A stretch of DNA of 6,418 nucleotides from Gemmatimonadota bacterium (GTDB lineage Bacteria > JAAXHH01): the NCBI GenBank assembly GCA_026713285.1, contig JAPOOT010000104.1:1-6418 (forward strand). Direction: 5' to 3'. The position numbers were made by a program, and so were the translations under genes. Positions within the stretch are counted from its first letter, which is position 1, and every line of letters starts with the position of its first letter. Below are positions 6,131 through 6,418 of this stretch, one piece after another. Under the pieces are notes generated by a model that was not told the origin of the DNA, did no database searches, and worked only from the letters and a program-made list of their open reading frames with translations.

Positions 6131-6418
6131 ATGACTGATACGGCAGGCGGGTCCCGGCCGAATGTCGTACTTTGCATTTGCGACCAGCTACGCCCTTTCG
6201 AACTGGGATGCTACGGGAACGAGGTCGTCCGGACACCCCACCTGGACCGACTGGCGACAGAAGGCGTTCGTTTCGAAACGGCGGTCAGCAACAACCCGGT
6301 CTGCATGCCCGCCAGATCCTGTCTCATGACCGGCCAGTACAGCCGGACCTGCATGGGCATGCTGGGCAACTACGCAGAGCGGAACGAGGATGGATCGACG
6401 ACGATGCCGGAGTATCCC
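6131..6418 (+). CDS. Sulfatase (formylglycine-dependent), 5' part only
   Basis: The first 96 codons of a sulfatase/alkaline phosphatase superfamily enzyme, cut by the window edge; full-length members are usually about 450-550 residues. It hydrolyses sulfate (or phosphonate) esters using a formylglycine made from cysteine. The maturation motif is complete: C58-M-P-A-R62, continuing SCLMTG (63-68). The first metal-binding segment is VVLCICDQLRP (12-22), with D18 and Q19. The D-Q pair, not D-D, is seen in choline sulfatase and phosphonate monoester hydrolase-type members. PNVVL starts the fold at residue 10 and no signal peptide is visible, suggesting a cytoplasmic enzyme acting on an imported substrate. 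GGAGG at 6121-6125 lies five bases before ATG 6131. It is third in the unit with the reductase and permease. Substrate and total length cannot be judged from the part seen. Confidence 0.9.
   Translation, partial: MTDTAGGSRPNVVLCICDQLRPFELGCYGNEVVRTPHLDRLATEGVRFETAVSNNPVCMPARSCLMTGQYSRTCMGMLGNYAERNEDGSTTMPEYP

Noticed and set aside
5584..6177. Minus-strand open frame (197 codons) opposite the TauE/SafE gene
   Set aside because: Its translation is rich in D, H and Q, the usual antisense image of a hydrophobic membrane protein, and it runs across the start of the sulfatase.
1..6418. Mobile element, CRISPR array, defence or phage-related system
   Set aside because: No transposase, integrase, direct-repeat array, terminal inverted repeats or defence-type domain is visible. 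All six proteins belong to ordinary metabolic or transport families.

Overview
The window reads as chromosomal DNA from a high-GC (roughly 60%), probably Gram-negative, uncultured-type bacterium. Genes are closely packed, most have clear Shine-Dalgarno sequences, and the recognisable promoters are of sigma-70 type. The gene mix is an exporter of the EntS type, a TIM-barrel amidohydrolase, an orphan peptide-type solute-binding protein, an aldo/keto reductase, a TauE/SafE permease and a formylglycine-type sulfatase. This recalls sulfatase-rich lineages known mainly from environmental genomes (Latescibacterota, Poribacteria, Planctomycetota-like). That placement is inference; no rRNA or marker gene is present. 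I see no tRNA, CRISPR array, insertion sequence, phage gene or toxin/defence gene.

Layout, left to right. Bases 1-127 are a divergent control region: one TTGACA promoter reads left out of the window and another reads right into an MFS transporter (128-1363). The transporter is followed after 22 bp by a COG2159-like metal-dependent hydrolase (1386-2237), presumably in the same transcript. That unit appears to end at an intrinsic terminator (2322-2347) that lies inside the 3' end of the convergent gene. The convergent gene (2294-4111, minus strand) is a family 5 extracellular solute-binding protein with no permease or ATPase genes beside it. It probably starts at a TTG codon with a good Shine-Dalgarno sequence and its own promoter.

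Bases 4112-4341 form a second divergent intergenic region. It is rich in TGACA/TGTCA pentamers and dyads and has possible alternative hairpins in the right-hand leader. Rightward from it runs a three-gene unit: aldo/keto reductase (4342-5361), TauE/SafE permease (5368-6108, 6 bp gap) and a sulfatase cut by the window edge (6131-6418).

The right-hand unit is the most coherent functional story. A sulfatase would release sulfate from an organic ester, an aldose-dehydrogenase-like reductase could oxidise the freed sugar or carbonyl compound, and the TauE/SafE permease could move a sulfur oxyanion or organic acid anion. This suggests a small module for using a sulfated compound, but the substrate cannot be read from the sequence. 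The left-hand unit (exporter plus hydrolase) and the binding protein fit small-molecule scavenging but cannot be tied to a pathway. All proteins belong to known families. The less ordinary observations are regulatory: an almost leaderless promoter, a terminator embedded in an opposing coding sequence, and clustered pentamers in a divergent promoter region.
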